64,000 nucleotides of DNA from JAXHMB01 sp034521755 (lineage in GTDB: Bacteria > Bacteroidota > Rhodothermia > Balneolales > Balneolaceae), in NCBI GenBank assembly GCA_034521755.1, contig JAXHMB010000001.1, forward strand, positions 505,921 to 569,920, read 5' to 3'. A model generated the notes under the pieces. That model was not told where the DNA came from, made no database searches, and saw nothing but the letters and a program-made list of their open reading frames with translations. Positions 1-9,911 of the stretch are shown one piece after another (the first letter of the stretch is position 1; each line of letters opens with the position of its first letter). Both the position numbers and the translations under genes were made by a program.

Positions 1-1
1 T

Positions 2-430
2 CCCGAACGTGCCAAGGCTCTCAAAGAAGAACCCATATTTACTGAGCTTGAAGCCGCTGTACGGGAAACAGCCCGCCATGTTCACCTCATTACGGCAACC
101 AATATAAAACGGATGGGCCCGGTAGATCACCAAGCCGACGGCATATTCCTGTTTAACTACTTCTATGCAGATGATACCGAACAAAACCTGGCGGTCTGGG
201 AATACACGGCCGGCTGGTTCAAGCAGCAGACCGGACTGGATAACTCTACCCTGCTGCTGCCCGAGAATGAAGAAGCCTCAGAGTATTCCGTTATCAACCA
301 CTGCCGGTGGGACAGTCTGTGGGATATCCTGCCCTCCATTTTGTTCAAGCCAACCTTTGGTTCGTATGTGCTTGCCAATTTCGAAGCCAACCGTACCGCT
401 GCTATCCCTATCTTATACAAGCTGGCATAG
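2..430 (+). CDS. Conserved hypothetical protein, 3' part only
   Basis: The open frame enters from the left edge and runs to a TAG at 428-430, giving about 142 visible residues, so the true start lies outside the window. I do not recognise the family. The sequence is soluble and acidic, with an aromatic stretch (FLFNYFYADD) and no membrane segment or signal peptide. An internal ATG at 113 is not a likely start because the same frame reads on upstream with normal protein-like composition. The next gene converges on it after about 110 bases. No function is proposed. Confidence 0.55.
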   Translation, partial: PERAKALKEEPIFTELEAAVRETARHVHLITATNIKRMGPVDHQADGIFLFNYFYADDTEQNLAVWEYTAGWFKQQTGLDNSTLLLPENEEASEYSVINHCRWDSLWDILPSILFKPTFGSYVLANFEANRTAAIPILYKLA

Positions 431-539
431 TAGATTTGCCAGAGGCTTCAAAGGAAGCTTGCCGGTCAATCTTGGACTCATTACGGTGGACATGAGTCTG
501 TAACTAAGCTAATTCATCAATCATGAGCCGGGCTTGTCA

Positions 540-2672
540 TTATAGCTGAGCGTTGCCGCTGCCCTTTATATCGGTTTTTTTAAAAGACAGGTAAAATTCG
601 GTTCCATTACCTTTTGATTTGTAATGATATTCTCCCTCTAACTGTTCACAAAGCTTGTTGATGAGGAGAAAACCGAGTGATTCTAATTCATCCGGGTCCC
701 CGATGTTTTCGGGCATCCCCACCCCATCATCTTTGATCTTCATAATGATTTTCCCCTCTTCTTCCTTCAACGTAAGCTGTATAGTGCCCTGTTCACGTCC
801 AGCAAATGCATGTTTAAGCGTATTGGTAATAACTTCACTTGCAATCAGTGAGCAGGGAATGGCCTGGTTAATGTTCAGGTTGATAGGCTCCAACTTTGTT
901 TTGATCTGAATTTCTTTGTCCGGTGCCATAGATTGCATGACCTTCTCGGTAACCTTTTTCAGGTTTTCCGAAAAGTTAAGAGAAGCAAAATTTTCTGACT
1001 TATAGAGATGCTCATGAATAGAAGCCATGGCGCCGATCCGTGCCACGTTATCGAGCAGCTTCTCGCGAAGTTCGATATTTTCCTCATTCATCGCCTGCAG
1101 TTGCATCATGCCGGAGACTACTGCCATATTATTTTTAACCCGGTGATGCACCTCTGCCAACAGCGTTTCTTTTTCATGTAATGCATCCTTGATAAGCTGT
1201 TCGGCTTTTATACGCTCGGTGATATCCTGCATGGCTCCAATCATGCGAACCGGTGTTCCCTCATCATCGAGAACCACAAAAGCACGGTCATATATATATT
1301 TGTAGGTTCCGTCGGCACATTTAAAGCGATATTCAAACTGAACCCGGTCTTTCTTGCCCTTCATAACCTTTTCCAGCTTTTCCTCGACTTCTTGTCTGTC
1401 ATCGGGATGGATTTTATCTTGCCACCAATCTTGAACTTCTTTTATCTCGGTTTTTGAGTAACCAAACATATCGTGGATTACATCATTGTAAACCATCACA
1501 TCCCTCTCTAGATCCAGATCCCATATGGTATCACTGGTAGCACGTGCCACAATATCATATCGTTCAAGGCTCTCTTTTAGCCGGGCCTCTTGTTCTACTT
1601 CGGCACTTACATCACGCTCAATGGCAATAAAATTCTTGATCTCACCTTCCTCATCATATATCGGATCAATTTTCATATCCAGCCAGTAGGCTTCTCCCGA
1701 TTTGGAGTAATTAAGAATGCGCTCGCGAATCGATTGACCCTGTCCTATAGCTTTAGCAAGTCGGCGTTTGGTTTCGGAATCCGTTTCAGGACCCTGCAAA
1801 AAGTCGCTCGGCTTCATGCCTTGTATCTCCTCAAGCTGGTAGCCGGTAAGTTCCTCGAAGGTAGAGTTTACCCAGGTGATCCGCTCTTCAGCGTCGGTAA
1901 TCATAACCAGATCGGTGGTTTTGGAGGCAACCAGCGATAACTGCTCCAATTCCCGGGAGAGATTGCCAACCTTTCGGAAATTACTAACCGTAACCAGGTA
2001 CCCCAGTAAAATCAGAAGAACGCCCAGCCCTGTAATGGACCAGAAAATAAAATCATGTATCCAGCGTGCACCCTCGTTCAAGGTAGCAGAGAAAGCATTT
2101 TCAAGCGTTGTAAGCAGTTGGTCGGTAGAGCGTATATCAGCCAGAAGACTGTCCCTTTTAGCTACGGAGAACTCTCCGGCATTGATTTCCCGATGTATTA
2201 CATGTCCGAGGCTGTCAAGACGTGCAATTTGCCGGTCTCCCTCCTTCCATATCTCCAGCGCCTTGCTCACATACGAAACCTCCTTAAAGTTGAGGACCAG
2301 CCATATCATCAGCTCAATATCTTTGGGATGCAGCTCGCTGTTCTGGAATCCAAGACGGGCCACTTCGGGATTTGGATTATCCGAAATAAGCGTTTTTCGG
2401 GCGTTAGAAAAGCTCTTTTGCAGCTCCAGGATTTCAACAAACCGGTTGTAGTATTTCTCTTCTTTTTGGCTACTGTATTCCATCAATTGAACCGTTGCCT
2501 CTTTCTGGGCCTTAGACCATAAGCCCTCTGCTGTAATATAGGCACGTATGCTCGACATCGTTTTAGTACCATAATAGGTGGCAGCGACAATAAAAATAGC
2601 CAGAATAACAAATACACAGCTAATAATAATCTGGCGTAGCTGAATACTTATATTTTTGAACATGTCAACCAT
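540..2672 (-). CDS. Membrane-bound PAS sensor histidine kinase (HisKA_2 type)
   Basis: This 710-residue kinase senses a signal through a periplasmic region and PAS domains and should phosphorylate a separate response regulator. Membrane segments lie near residues 12-32 and 203-230, flanking a mostly helical periplasmic region. Two PAS/PAC domains follow (about 247-365 and 370-495). The H-box is of HisKA_2 type (EVHHRVKNN near residue 515), followed by an HATPase domain with DDGVGMP. The first PAS ends in DFLQG like LOV domains but has MKPSDF where LOV proteins carry the flavin-binding Cys, so it is not a blue-light LOV domain. No response regulator gene is adjacent, so it is an orphan here. 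Confidence 0.9.
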   Translation of the reverse strand: MVDMFKNISIQLRQIIISCVFVILAIFIVAATYYGTKTMSSIRAYITAEGLWSKAQKEATVQLMEYSSQKEEKYYNRFVEILELQKSFSNARKTLISDNPNPEVARLGFQNSELHPKDIELMIWLVLNFKEVSYVSKALEIWKEGDRQIARLDSLGHVIHREINAGEFSVAKRDSLLADIRSTDQLLTTLENAFSATLNEGARWIHDFIFWSITGLGVLLILLGYLVTVSNFRKVGNLSRELEQLSLVASKTTDLVMITDAEERITWVNSTFEELTGYQLEEIQGMKPSDFLQGPETDSETKRRLAKAIGQGQSIRERILNYSKSGEAYWLDMKIDPIYDEEGEIKNFIAIERDVSAEVEQEARLKESLERYDIVARATSDTIWDLDLERDVMVYNDVIHDMFGYSKTEIKEVQDWWQDKIHPDDRQEVEEKLEKVMKGKKDRVQFEYRFKCADGTYKYIYDRAFVVLDDEGTPVRMIGAMQDITERIKAEQLIKDALHEKETLLAEVHHRVKNNMAVVSGMMQLQAMNEENIELREKLLDNVARIGAMASIHEHLYKSENFASLNFSENLKKVTEKVMQSMAPDKEIQIKTKLEPINLNINQAIPCSLIASEVITNTLKHAFAGREQGTIQLTLKEEEGKIIMKIKDDGVGMPENIGDPDELESLGFLLINKLCEQLEGEYHYKSKGNGTEFYLSFKKTDIKGSGNAQL

Positions 2673-2997
2673 AATCCCCCGTAAACAAATTTCCGTTGCC
2701 CTTTATCAGAAAATTCAAATTGAAATTTCCTACAAGCACTTACATTTAAAGCATTAACTGTACATAATTATCGGCTGTTATTCAACAAAGTACATTTCAA
2801 ATTGCGACAAAAGCAAGGCCGTTCTTAAGAAAGATCATGCCGGGTTATATAACCAAGCCCGAGTACCACACCTGCGCTAAAGCTTTGGCAAACAGGCCTG
2901 TCGGTATTCATTCCTCCAACAGCCGTCGAGACTTATCTTGCCTTTTCGGTTCAAATTTTGTCTTTTTACTTGAACAGAAATAAAAGATCACCGGGTG
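2673..2997. other. Intergenic region between divergent genes
   Basis: This 325-base spacer separates the minus-strand kinase from the plus-strand small protein and must hold both promoters. I see AT-rich stretches but no clear operator, inverted repeat or small gene. A reverse-strand open frame reaching into it from 3246 is a shadow of the next gene. Confidence 0.5.
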
Positions 2998-3342
2998 ATG
3001 GACGAAGCAAAAGCTACGATAAGAATTACGCGAGGAAGCGATTATTTTGGCGTTCTGCGAAAACTTAAGGTCTATATCAATCAAGAACACCGGGGCGGTG
3101 TTAAGCATAATTCTTCTCTCGACATCCACGTAACGCCGGGCATGTATCAAGTGTATGTGAAAATGGACTGGTGCAGAAGCAAGCCGGTTACACCCCACCT
3201 GAGCGATGGCGACATTATTGAGTATGAAGTCCGGATGCGTTCGCAAGATAGCATCGTCGGGATGTTTCGGTCCCTATATGACCTGGTGTTTAACTTTTCT
3301 GACTTTTTTGAACTGCGAGAACAACCAAGAACTAATAAATAA
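2998..3342 (+). CDS. Small soluble hypothetical protein
   Basis: The product is about 114 residues, with ATG preferred over the GTG one codon upstream. It looks like a compact beta-sandwich protein: strands with a VTPGMYQVYVKMDW segment in the middle recall PEGA/carbohydrate-binding-like folds, though I cannot assign a family. There is no signal peptide, and the C-terminus is aromatic and helical. It is followed within about 17 bases by a secreted thioredoxin-fold gene on the same strand, so the two may be co-transcribed. Confidence 0.6.
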   Translation: MDEAKATIRITRGSDYFGVLRKLKVYINQEHRGGVKHNSSLDIHVTPGMYQVYVKMDWCRSKPVTPHLSDGDIIEYEVRMRSQDSIVGMFRSLYDLVFNFSDFFELREQPRTNK

Positions 3343-3358
3343 TTAGGTGCATACGTCT

Positions 3359-3910
3359 ATGAAGAGCTGTAAGAGCACATTACTACTGATTTTTTTAATC
3401 ATCATTCCTTTTGGCCTTGCTAATGCCCAGAATAGTGACACCCTTCCGGTATGGGCCTGATTACTATAGTATTTCGCCAGACTCAGACAGCGAACTGGTT
3501 TTGGTATATATTGGTGCAAGCTGGTGTGGACCCTGCCACGAACCTGTTCTGAAAAAGGCTCTTGAAGAAATAAAAGTAACGCTTGCCCAAAGAGCCCAAA
3601 AAGAAGGGAAAGTATTTTCGGTGATTGGTATTGCCAACGACCAATCTGTTCAAAAAGGATGGGATTTTTACAGTCCTCCGGCTACTTTGATGAAGTTATT
3701 ATTGGTAAAAAGTGGATGAACCAGGGAGCCATTGAATTTATGTGGGATCGTGAAAAGCCGGTACCGGCCGTGCCCCAGGTTATTGTTTTTGAGCGATCTC
3801 TTAACCTTGAAAACATGATATCAGTAGGTGAAAAGAACTATCTGATACGTTTAAAAGGGTACAATGAGATTGCACAATGGGCAAACAATAGCGCAAAAAT
3901 CAAAAAGTAG
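3359..3910 (+). CDS. Secreted thioredoxin-fold protein (frameshifted)
   Basis: An ATG at 3359 opens a clear signal peptide (LLLIFLIIIPFGLANAQ) but the frame stops at a TGA near 3450. The thioredoxin body continues in the next frame with the active-site motif WCGPC near 3525, and a second shift near 3665 leads to the C-terminal part ending at 3910. The two shifts cancel, as expected for one extra and one missing base, so the gene may be intact in the cell. The tail (KPVPAVPQVIVF) carries the cis-proline region. A closely similar thioredoxin-fold protein is encoded at 56.6-57.1 kb in the peptide island. It probably acts as a periplasmic redox protein; its partner is unknown. Confidence 0.7.
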
Positions 3911-3963
3911 AGCATTATTCAATTTCAAAAGTTATATTTTTCTTCATGACTTAATCCTGTCTT

Positions 3964-4122
3964 ATGGAACACTCATTATCACTGGCTGTGAAAGATATTT
4001 CCTCCTCAAAAGCATTCCATAAAAAACTGGGCTTCAAGGCTCTTAAGGAGTTCGGATCCATGAAAAAAAAAGGCCCCTGCCACTTCTGCATCTCCAATGG
4101 ATCAATCTATTTGATCAGCGTA
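3964..4122 (+). pseudogene. N-terminal fragment of a glyoxalase/VOC-family protein
   Basis: The first 53 codons look like the start of a vicinal-oxygen-chelate protein (SLAVKDISSSKAFHKKLGF is the typical first beta-alpha unit). The rest of the domain is missing and the frame runs straight into the start of a SnoaL-like gene at 4123. This looks like a deletion remnant rather than an active enzyme, although an assembly deletion cannot be excluded. Confidence 0.55.
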
Positions 4123-4598
4123 ATGAATAACGAAGAACTAATATTCCCACTTATATACCTCCCTTCAGCAAAGAGACCACGAGGCGATGGCTGAATGCTA
4201 TCATCCTGAGGCAACGTTCAAGGATGAAGTTTTTGAACTAAAGGGCAAACATATTGCAGCCATGTGGCACATGCTCTGCGAGCGCGGTAAAGATCTGGAA
4301 CTTACTTTCAGCGATATAGCATCTGATAAAGATTCGGGCTCTGCCCATTTGGAAGCAACCTATACGTTTACGCAAACCGGCCGCAAGGTGCATAATGTTT
4401 TGGAAGCTTCGTTCCGGTTTAAGGATGGTCAAAATTATTGAACACCGGGATCGGTTTCAACTTCTGGAAATGGTCCGGCATGGCCCTGGGAATGACGGGC
4501 TGGCTGCTCGGCTGGACGCCTTTCTGCGGCGAAAGGTCAAAGAAAATGCTCAGAAGTCACTGGATAAATTTATTGCCAAATATCCCGAATATCAGTAA
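4123..4598 (+). CDS. SnoaL-like/NTF2-fold protein (frameshifted)
   Basis: An NTF2-fold protein of about 158 residues can be assembled from three frames: ATG at 4123, a shift near 4142 restoring LYTSLQQRDHEAMAECYHPEA, and a shift near 4435 restoring the end (a LGWTPF-like segment, then KSLDKF and PEYQ). The HPEATF motif and the length match SnoaL-like polyketide-cyclase/ketosteroid-isomerase relatives, which bind small hydrophobic ligands; a catalytic role is not established. The stop overlaps the 3' end of the convergent acyl-CoA dehydrogenase by a few bases. The shifts occur within one domain, so sequencing error is a good explanation. Confidence 0.6.
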
Positions 4599-6283
4599 TC
4601 CCAGGCTATAAGATTTTCTACTTCCTGCAGACTGATGGGCTCTTCAATGCCTATTTCACCATCAAATTCAGAAGCCATAAATTGCAAAGCCGGGTTAATC
4701 CATGCCTTTGAAGTGTCATCCTTCTCTTCAATCATCAGCGCCATCTGATAAAGCAAGATAAGTTCTTCAAATAGCGGTTTTGCCGTAGCTTCAATCTTAT
4801 CACGGTCTTTCATGCCCTCAAGCTCTTTCCAGGTGCTTATAAGCTTGTCTAGGTTTTCAGATATCAGCGATCCATATTGCTCAGAATCTGAGGCTGACTC
4901 ACGGATTTGCTGAATAATGATTTCCAGGCCATTCGACTTTTGAGAAGCGCGCAGCATGTCCAGCACCATAATATTTCCTGCTCCCTCCCAAATGGGCAGC
5001 ACGTTGACATCACGCAGCAGTTTGGGCATCACAAAATCTTCGATATAGCCGTTACCGCCCATCAGCTCCATACATTCTCTTACACTGTACACCGACTGCC
5101 GGGCCGACCACCACTTGGCCATCGGGATAATCATACGCATCAGGTGTTGAGCTTCCTCACTACCCTGTTCTGTATCATCCATTGCGCGAATTGCCCGCCA
5201 CACCAACAGAAAATCACCCAGAAACTTAGCTCCCAGCTCATGAAACTTTTGTCGGATTAACGCATGCTTAACCGCTTTTTTACCAAATGTAACGCGGTGA
5301 TTCCAGGTACTTCCAGGCTTCTATAATGGCACGTCGGGTTCCGGACATCGCAGCTACAGAATTATAAAGACGCGAGATATTAATCATCTCGGCCATCAGC
5401 TTAAACCCATTATTCTCTTCACCCAGGCGAATGCCAATAGTATCCTTCAGCTCTACTTCCCCGGTAGCCATAGATCGAACACCAAGTTTATCTTTTAATC
5501 GTATGATATTCATAGGGTTACGTGTTCCATCAGGCAGATTATTTTCTACCAGAAACAGGGAAAGTCCGCGGGTGCCTTCCTCTATATCATCGGTGCGTGC
5601 CAGTGCCAAAATGACCTCCGCATTGACGTTGCTGCAAAACCACTTTTCTCCATTGAGCTTATACTTGTCGCCCTCAATATGTTGGGCCGTACACAGGTTT
5701 CTGCCCACATCAGAACCGCCGGACTTTTCGGTGAGAAACATAGCCCCGGTATACAGATCATCCCCTTCTTTGGCAGACAGCCTGGGAAGAAGCCGCTTTT
5801 TTACTTCTTCAGGAGCATAACGGTCAACGAGGTGAGCGGCACCATCAGTCATACACAATGGACAATAGACACCAAGCTCGCTCATAGCATAAAGCTGTCC
5901 GGCGGCAAAACTCCATTTTGTGACGCTGCCCTGCAAAACTGTTGACGAAGGTTGGCATCATACTTCACATAAAACATCTCGGATCGGGCAGCAATGTCCA
6001 CCAACTCCCAGTATGCGGGATGAAAAACAACTTCATCAGCCGGTTCTCCCTGTGGATTCCGTTTTTTGAGCTCCGGACTTTGTTTATCAGCGGCAAAAGA
6101 AAGAGCATCCATTGCAACGGCAGCCTGTTTACCCTGGTAATGAAGCTGGCTGTCCATGTATTCCATTGCCAAATCAGAAACATGTTGCTCAAGATAGTGC
6201 CTCAGAATACGGTCACTTTCATAGAAGTTGGAGCTGTTGCGGGCATCATCAGTAAGGACTTGATTTTTGGGATCAGACATCAT
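4592..6283 (-). CDS. AidB-like acyl-CoA dehydrogenase (frameshifted)
   Basis: Three consecutive minus-strand frames (6283 to about 5935, 5936 to about 5285, then to 4592) together encode one acyl-CoA dehydrogenase of about 560 residues. Its length and C-terminal extension resemble the AidB/long ACAD subfamily. The middle part has the flavin/substrate region (MFLTEKSGGSDVG, GEKWFCSN) and the last part has the helical bundle (MELMGGNGYIED). Such enzymes oxidise acyl-CoA at the alpha-beta bond using FAD and pass electrons to ETF. Frame breaks near 5935 and 5285 fall inside conserved sequence and are probably base-calling errors. Confidence 0.75.
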
Positions 6284-6302
6284 GCTCCAATTTGGTTGAA
6301 AT

Positions 6303-7496
6303 TTACTTGTCGGTCAAGGCTGCAACCCCGGGCAATTCGTTGCCTTCCAGAAATTCCAGGCTGGCTCCTCCCCCTGTTGATACATGTGAAACCTTGTCTT
6401 CCAGTCCTGCTTTCTTGATAGCTGCTGCAGAATCACCGCCTCCCACAATAGTCGTTGCCCCAAATTTAGTAGCCTCGGCCAGGGCCTCAGCGACTGCAAA
6501 AGTACCATCGGCAAAATTGTCCATCTCAAATACCCCCATGGGACCATTCCAGAATACTGTCTTGGCATTTTTAATCATGTTGCCAAAGGCAATGGCAGAC
6601 TGTGGACCAATATCAAGGCCCATCCACCCTTCTTCAATGCCATCTTCGTCTACAACCTCAAATTCTGCATCATTGCTGAATTCTTTGGCTACCACTGAAT
6701 CTAAAGGCAGCACTATATTCACTCCGGCGTCTTTTGCTTTTTCCAAAAGATCTCCGGCTAAATCAATCTTGTCTTCTTCTAGCAGCGAATCACCAATGGG
6801 CAGCCCTTTTGCTTTATAAAAAGTATATGTCATGCCGCCGCCAATAATGATGGAGTCGACTTTGGAAAGCAGGTGCTCGATCACCCCGATTTTATCGGAT
6901 ACTTTTGCTCCGCCCAAAATGGCTATAAACGGACGCTCCGGATTATTTACCGACTCACTTAAGTACTTAATCTCTTTTTCCAACAAAAAACCTGACACGG
7001 CAGGCTGCAAAAACTTTGCTACTCCTGCTACCGAGGCGTGCGCCCGGTGACTGCTTCCGAAAGCATCATTCACAAACACATCAGCATGGGCTGCCAGTGC
7101 TTTGCAGAAATCTTCATCATTCGCTTTTTCTTCTGGATGAAACCGCACATTTTCCAGCAAAACTACTTCTCCAAAGTCAGCTTTGTCAATAACTGAAGCA
7201 GCTTCTTCACCGATGCAGTCATTCGCAAAATGAACCTTGGCATCCAATACGTCTTGCAGGTGATCAGCTACCGGCTTCAGGCTAAGCGCATTATCTCTTT
7301 TCCCACCGGGCCGGCCCAAGTGACTGGTTAAAATCAGTAGCCCTCCATTGTTAATTACATGATTGATAGAAGGCAGTGCCTGTCGTATGCGGTTATCGTC
7401 GGTAATAATTCCATCTTCAATGGGCACATTAAAATCAACCCGCATCAATACTTTCTTATTACTTAATTCAACATCTTTCAGCGTCATCTTATCCAT
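6303..7496 (-). CDS. pgk: Phosphoglycerate kinase
   Basis: A complete 397-residue enzyme that transfers phosphate from 1,3-bisphosphoglycerate to ADP in glycolysis. The start is MDKMTLKDVELSNKKVLMRV, and the family signature RVDFNVPIEDG follows with the substrate-binding TSHLGRPGGK loop. The nucleotide-binding end contains GGGDSAAAIKKAG and the STGGGASLEFLEG motif. The length is normal and the frame is unbroken, which shows that sequence quality is locally good. It ends about 20 bases before the acyl-CoA dehydrogenase start, so co-transcription is possible but metabolically unremarkable. Confidence 0.97.
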   Translation of the reverse strand: MDKMTLKDVELSNKKVLMRVDFNVPIEDGIITDDNRIRQALPSINHVINNGGLLILTSHLGRPGGKRDNALSLKPVADHLQDVLDAKVHFANDCIGEEAASVIDKADFGEVVLLENVRFHPEEKANDEDFCKALAAHADVFVNDAFGSSHRAHASVAGVAKFLQPAVSGFLLEKEIKYLSESVNNPERPFIAILGGAKVSDKIGVIEHLLSKVDSIIIGGGMTYTFYKAKGLPIGDSLLEEDKIDLAGDLLEKAKDAGVNIVLPLDSVVAKEFSNDAEFEVVDEDGIEEGWMGLDIGPQSAIAFGNMIKNAKTVFWNGPMGVFEMDNFADGTFAVAEALAEATKFGATTIVGGGDSAAAIKKAGLEDKVSHVSTGGGASLEFLEGNELPGVAALTDK

Positions 7497-7616
7497 TTGG
7501 TATTCATAAGGTTAAAATTTGAACAGTATTTTGGTAACAGCATGTTATCATCAATTCCCAATCAGGATTGATCAATATCTCAACGATCTGATAAACAGAT
7601 TATATATCAACAGGCC

Positions 7617-8675
7617 TTAGTCGATTTTTTGGGTTTGAATGGCATTTAAAGCAATTTTACAGCATAGCTGGGCTGCCTTATCTAAATCAGCAAATTTTGG
7701 ATCGTTTGTTAATCCTTTTTGATAACGGTAGTAAATTTGTTGGGCAATAACCGCAATTTTAAACAACCCATACACATAGTAAAAGACCAGATGATCAACA
7801 TTATTTCCGCTTTTACGAGCATAAAGTTCTGCGATTTCACTTCGTGACGGATTACCCTCAAATATAGTGGGTGATGGGATGCCCTGCTTCACAAAATCAT
7901 GGTCGGAGGCCACAGTCCAATACCCTAAAGAAGTACCCAAATCCATAAGCGGGTCGCCCAATGTTGCCATCTCCCAATCTAATACCGCAGTAATCGTTTG
8001 CCAGGAATCATCCTTAAAAACGATGTTGTTATATTTATAATCGTTGTGGATAAGGCAGTGATTGTAGTCAATGGGTTGATGTTCCTGCATCCATTGCATC
8101 ACTTTTTCAGCGATTGCAGTATCATCGGTTGCAGCTTTTAAAAATTGCTTGCCCCAGTTGGTAACTTGCCGCTCTACATAGCCGTCCGGTTTGCCTAAAT
8201 CGGACAATCCTGCGGCTTTATAATCCAATTGGTGAAGCTTAACAAAAGTATCTAACCATGCGTGGGCTATCCGGTTATACTCAGCTGGCTGCAACTTTCG
8301 TTCTTTGGCCGTTTCATAATTCAAGATAATGCCCTCTACCTTTTCCATGATATAGAACTCTGATCCTAATATGTCTTCGTCATCACAAAAGGCGTGCATT
8401 TTAGGAACTTTGCCAAACTGATCATAAATAGCACTTTGAACTTTAAACTCACGCCCCATATCATGTCCGCGTTTTACTGCGCCTACCGGCGGCTTTCGTA
8501 AAACATATTCGTGATCCTCAATGATTAGTAGGTAGGTTAAATTCGAATAACCACTGGTAAACTGCCGTACTTTTAAATTGCTGTTTTTAGAATTGATAAG
8601 TTCTTGATCAAGCAAATAAGTTTTTAAAGGCTTTTTATTTAACTCTTCTCCTTTTCTGACGGGCTGATGACTCAT
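7617..8675 (-). CDS. APH-family phosphotransferase (ACAD10/11 N-domain or LvaA-like kinase)
   Basis: This 352-residue protein has the aminoglycoside-phosphotransferase fold: catalytic loop HNDYKYNN near residue 215 and the metal-binding DWEMATLGDP motif near residue 240. Proteins of this branch sit beside an ACAD10/11-type dehydrogenase, fused in mammals and separate in bacteria. There they phosphorylate 4-hydroxyacyl-CoAs so that the hydroxyl can be removed, as LvaA does in levulinate catabolism. It lies 4 bases downstream of just such a dehydrogenase, which supports the same role here. Antibiotic resistance is unlikely given the operon. The exact substrate is an inference. Confidence 0.88.
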   Translation of the reverse strand: MSHQPVRKGEELNKKPLKTYLLDQELINSKNSNLKVRQFTSGYSNLTYLLIIEDHEYVLRKPPVGAVKRGHDMGREFKVQSAIYDQFGKVPKMHAFCDDEDILGSEFYIMEKVEGIILNYETAKERKLQPAEYNRIAHAWLDTFVKLHQLDYKAAGLSDLGKPDGYVERQVTNWGKQFLKAATDDTAIAEKVMQWMQEHQPIDYNHCLIHNDYKYNNIVFKDDSWQTITAVLDWEMATLGDPLMDLGTSLGYWTVASDHDFVKQGIPSPTIFEGNPSRSEIAELYARKSGNNVDHLVFYYVYGLFKIAVIAQQIYYRYQKGLTNDPKFADLDKAAQLCCKIALNAIQTQKID

Positions 8676-8679
8676 ATTA

Positions 8680-9894
8680 CTATTGCTGATATTTTTTTAT
8701 GCAATGTTTACCAAGCTGATGCATGTGAACCTCATCGGGCCCATCGGCTAAGCGCAATGCTCGTGCCGCTGCAAAATAGTGCGGTAAATAAGTGTCGGGG
8801 CCAAGCCCTTTACCTCCTAAAATTTGCATAGCACGGTCTATAACTGTTACGGCCATAGAAGGAGCCACGATTTTTATCATAGAAATTATATCTTTGGCAT
8901 CTTTATTTCCCAATCGATCCATTTTATCAGCAGCTGAAAGGGTCAACAAGCGTGCTTGTTCAATTTCGCACTCCGATCTAGCAATATCCTGACGAATGCT
9001 AGTCATATCCTTAAACGATCTCCCAAATGCTTCGCGCTCGGCAGTACGCTGCGACATCAGCTCGAGGGCATACTGTGCCATTCCCACCAGCCGCATACAG
9101 TGGTGAATTCTTCCCGGCCCCAGGCGTCCCTGTGCAATTTCAAATCCTCTGCCCTCTCCCAGAATAATATTTTCCTTGGGAACCCGTACTTCATTCAGTT
9201 CAATTTCGGCATGTCCTTCGGGGGAATCGTAATATCCAAATACAGAAAGGGGACGTTTGATCGTGAGGCCCTCGGCATCCATGGGTACTAATATCATGCT
9301 CTGCTGTTTATGCCGTTCAGCGTCAGGGTCCGTTTTACCCATCACAATAGCAAATGCACAATGAGGGTCCATACCGCCCGAAGCCCACCATTTAGTGCCG
9401 TTGATGATATACTCATCATCCTTGGCCTCAATAGATGTTCCAATATTGGTGGCATCAGATGAGGCCACATCAGGTTCTGTCATCAAAAATGCAGAGCGGA
9501 TATCCCCTTGCATCAATGGAGCTAGCCACTGTTTTTTTTGAGATTCAGTTCCATATTTGGCCAATACTTCCATGTTGCCGGTATCGGGGGCACTGCAGTT
9601 AAACACTTCTGCTGTCCAAAGTTTTCTTCCCATTATTTCGGCTAAGGGGGCATACTCCATATTGCTTAGCCCGGGACTTAACTCACCATATTCTTTGGGC
9701 AAAAATAGATTAAATAAGCCCGCTTTTTTGGCTTTCTGTTTCAGTGAATCCATCTTTGGAAATCGCTTCCACCGGTTAGCAGGATCCCGCTGAAAATTAA
9801 GATATTCTTTTTCAACCGGCACAATGTGTCGGTCGATAAAAGCATTTAGCTTTTGCTGCAGTTCTTTTGATTTGTCTGAGTATTGAAAGTTCAT
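8680..9894 (-). CDS. Acyl-CoA dehydrogenase, ACAD10/11 type
   Basis: A complete 404-residue flavoprotein dehydrogenase. The ACAD landmarks are present: FLMTEPDVASSDATN for flavin and substrate contact, GTKWWASGG, and the C-terminal MQILGGKGLG. The histidine-rich end (DEVHMHQLGKHCIKKY) is typical of the ACAD10/11 subgroup. It is tightly coupled to the downstream APH-family kinase gene and follows an SDR gene, so it probably works with the kinase on 4-hydroxy fatty acyl-CoA. It should be cytosolic and pass electrons to ETF. Confidence 0.92.
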   Translation of the reverse strand: MNFQYSDKSKELQQKLNAFIDRHIVPVEKEYLNFQRDPANRWKRFPKMDSLKQKAKKAGLFNLFLPKEYGELSPGLSNMEYAPLAEIMGRKLWTAEVFNCSAPDTGNMEVLAKYGTESQKKQWLAPLMQGDIRSAFLMTEPDVASSDATNIGTSIEAKDDEYIINGTKWWASGGMDPHCAFAIVMGKTDPDAERHKQQSMILVPMDAEGLTIKRPLSVFGYYDSPEGHAEIELNEVRVPKENIILGEGRGFEIAQGRLGPGRIHHCMRLVGMAQYALELMSQRTAEREAFGRSFKDMTSIRQDIARSECEIEQARLLTLSAADKMDRLGNKDAKDIISMIKIVAPSMAVTVIDRAMQILGGKGLGPDTYLPHYFAAARALRLADGPDEVHMHQLGKHCIKKYQQ

Positions 9895-9911
9895 AGTCTT
9901 CCTGGTTAACC

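Noticed and set aside
1640..1930. LOV blue-light sensor in the kinase
   Set aside because: The FLQG end is present but the flavin-adduct cysteine position carries MKPSD instead.
1590..2522. Plus-strand open frames inside the histidine kinase gene
   Set aside because: They are antisense shadows of a strong, domain-complete gene, with no RBS and no family resemblance.
7617..8675. Aminoglycoside resistance kinase
   Set aside because: The APH fold is there, but the close coupling to an ACAD10/11-type dehydrogenase and the subfamily motifs point to acyl-CoA metabolism.
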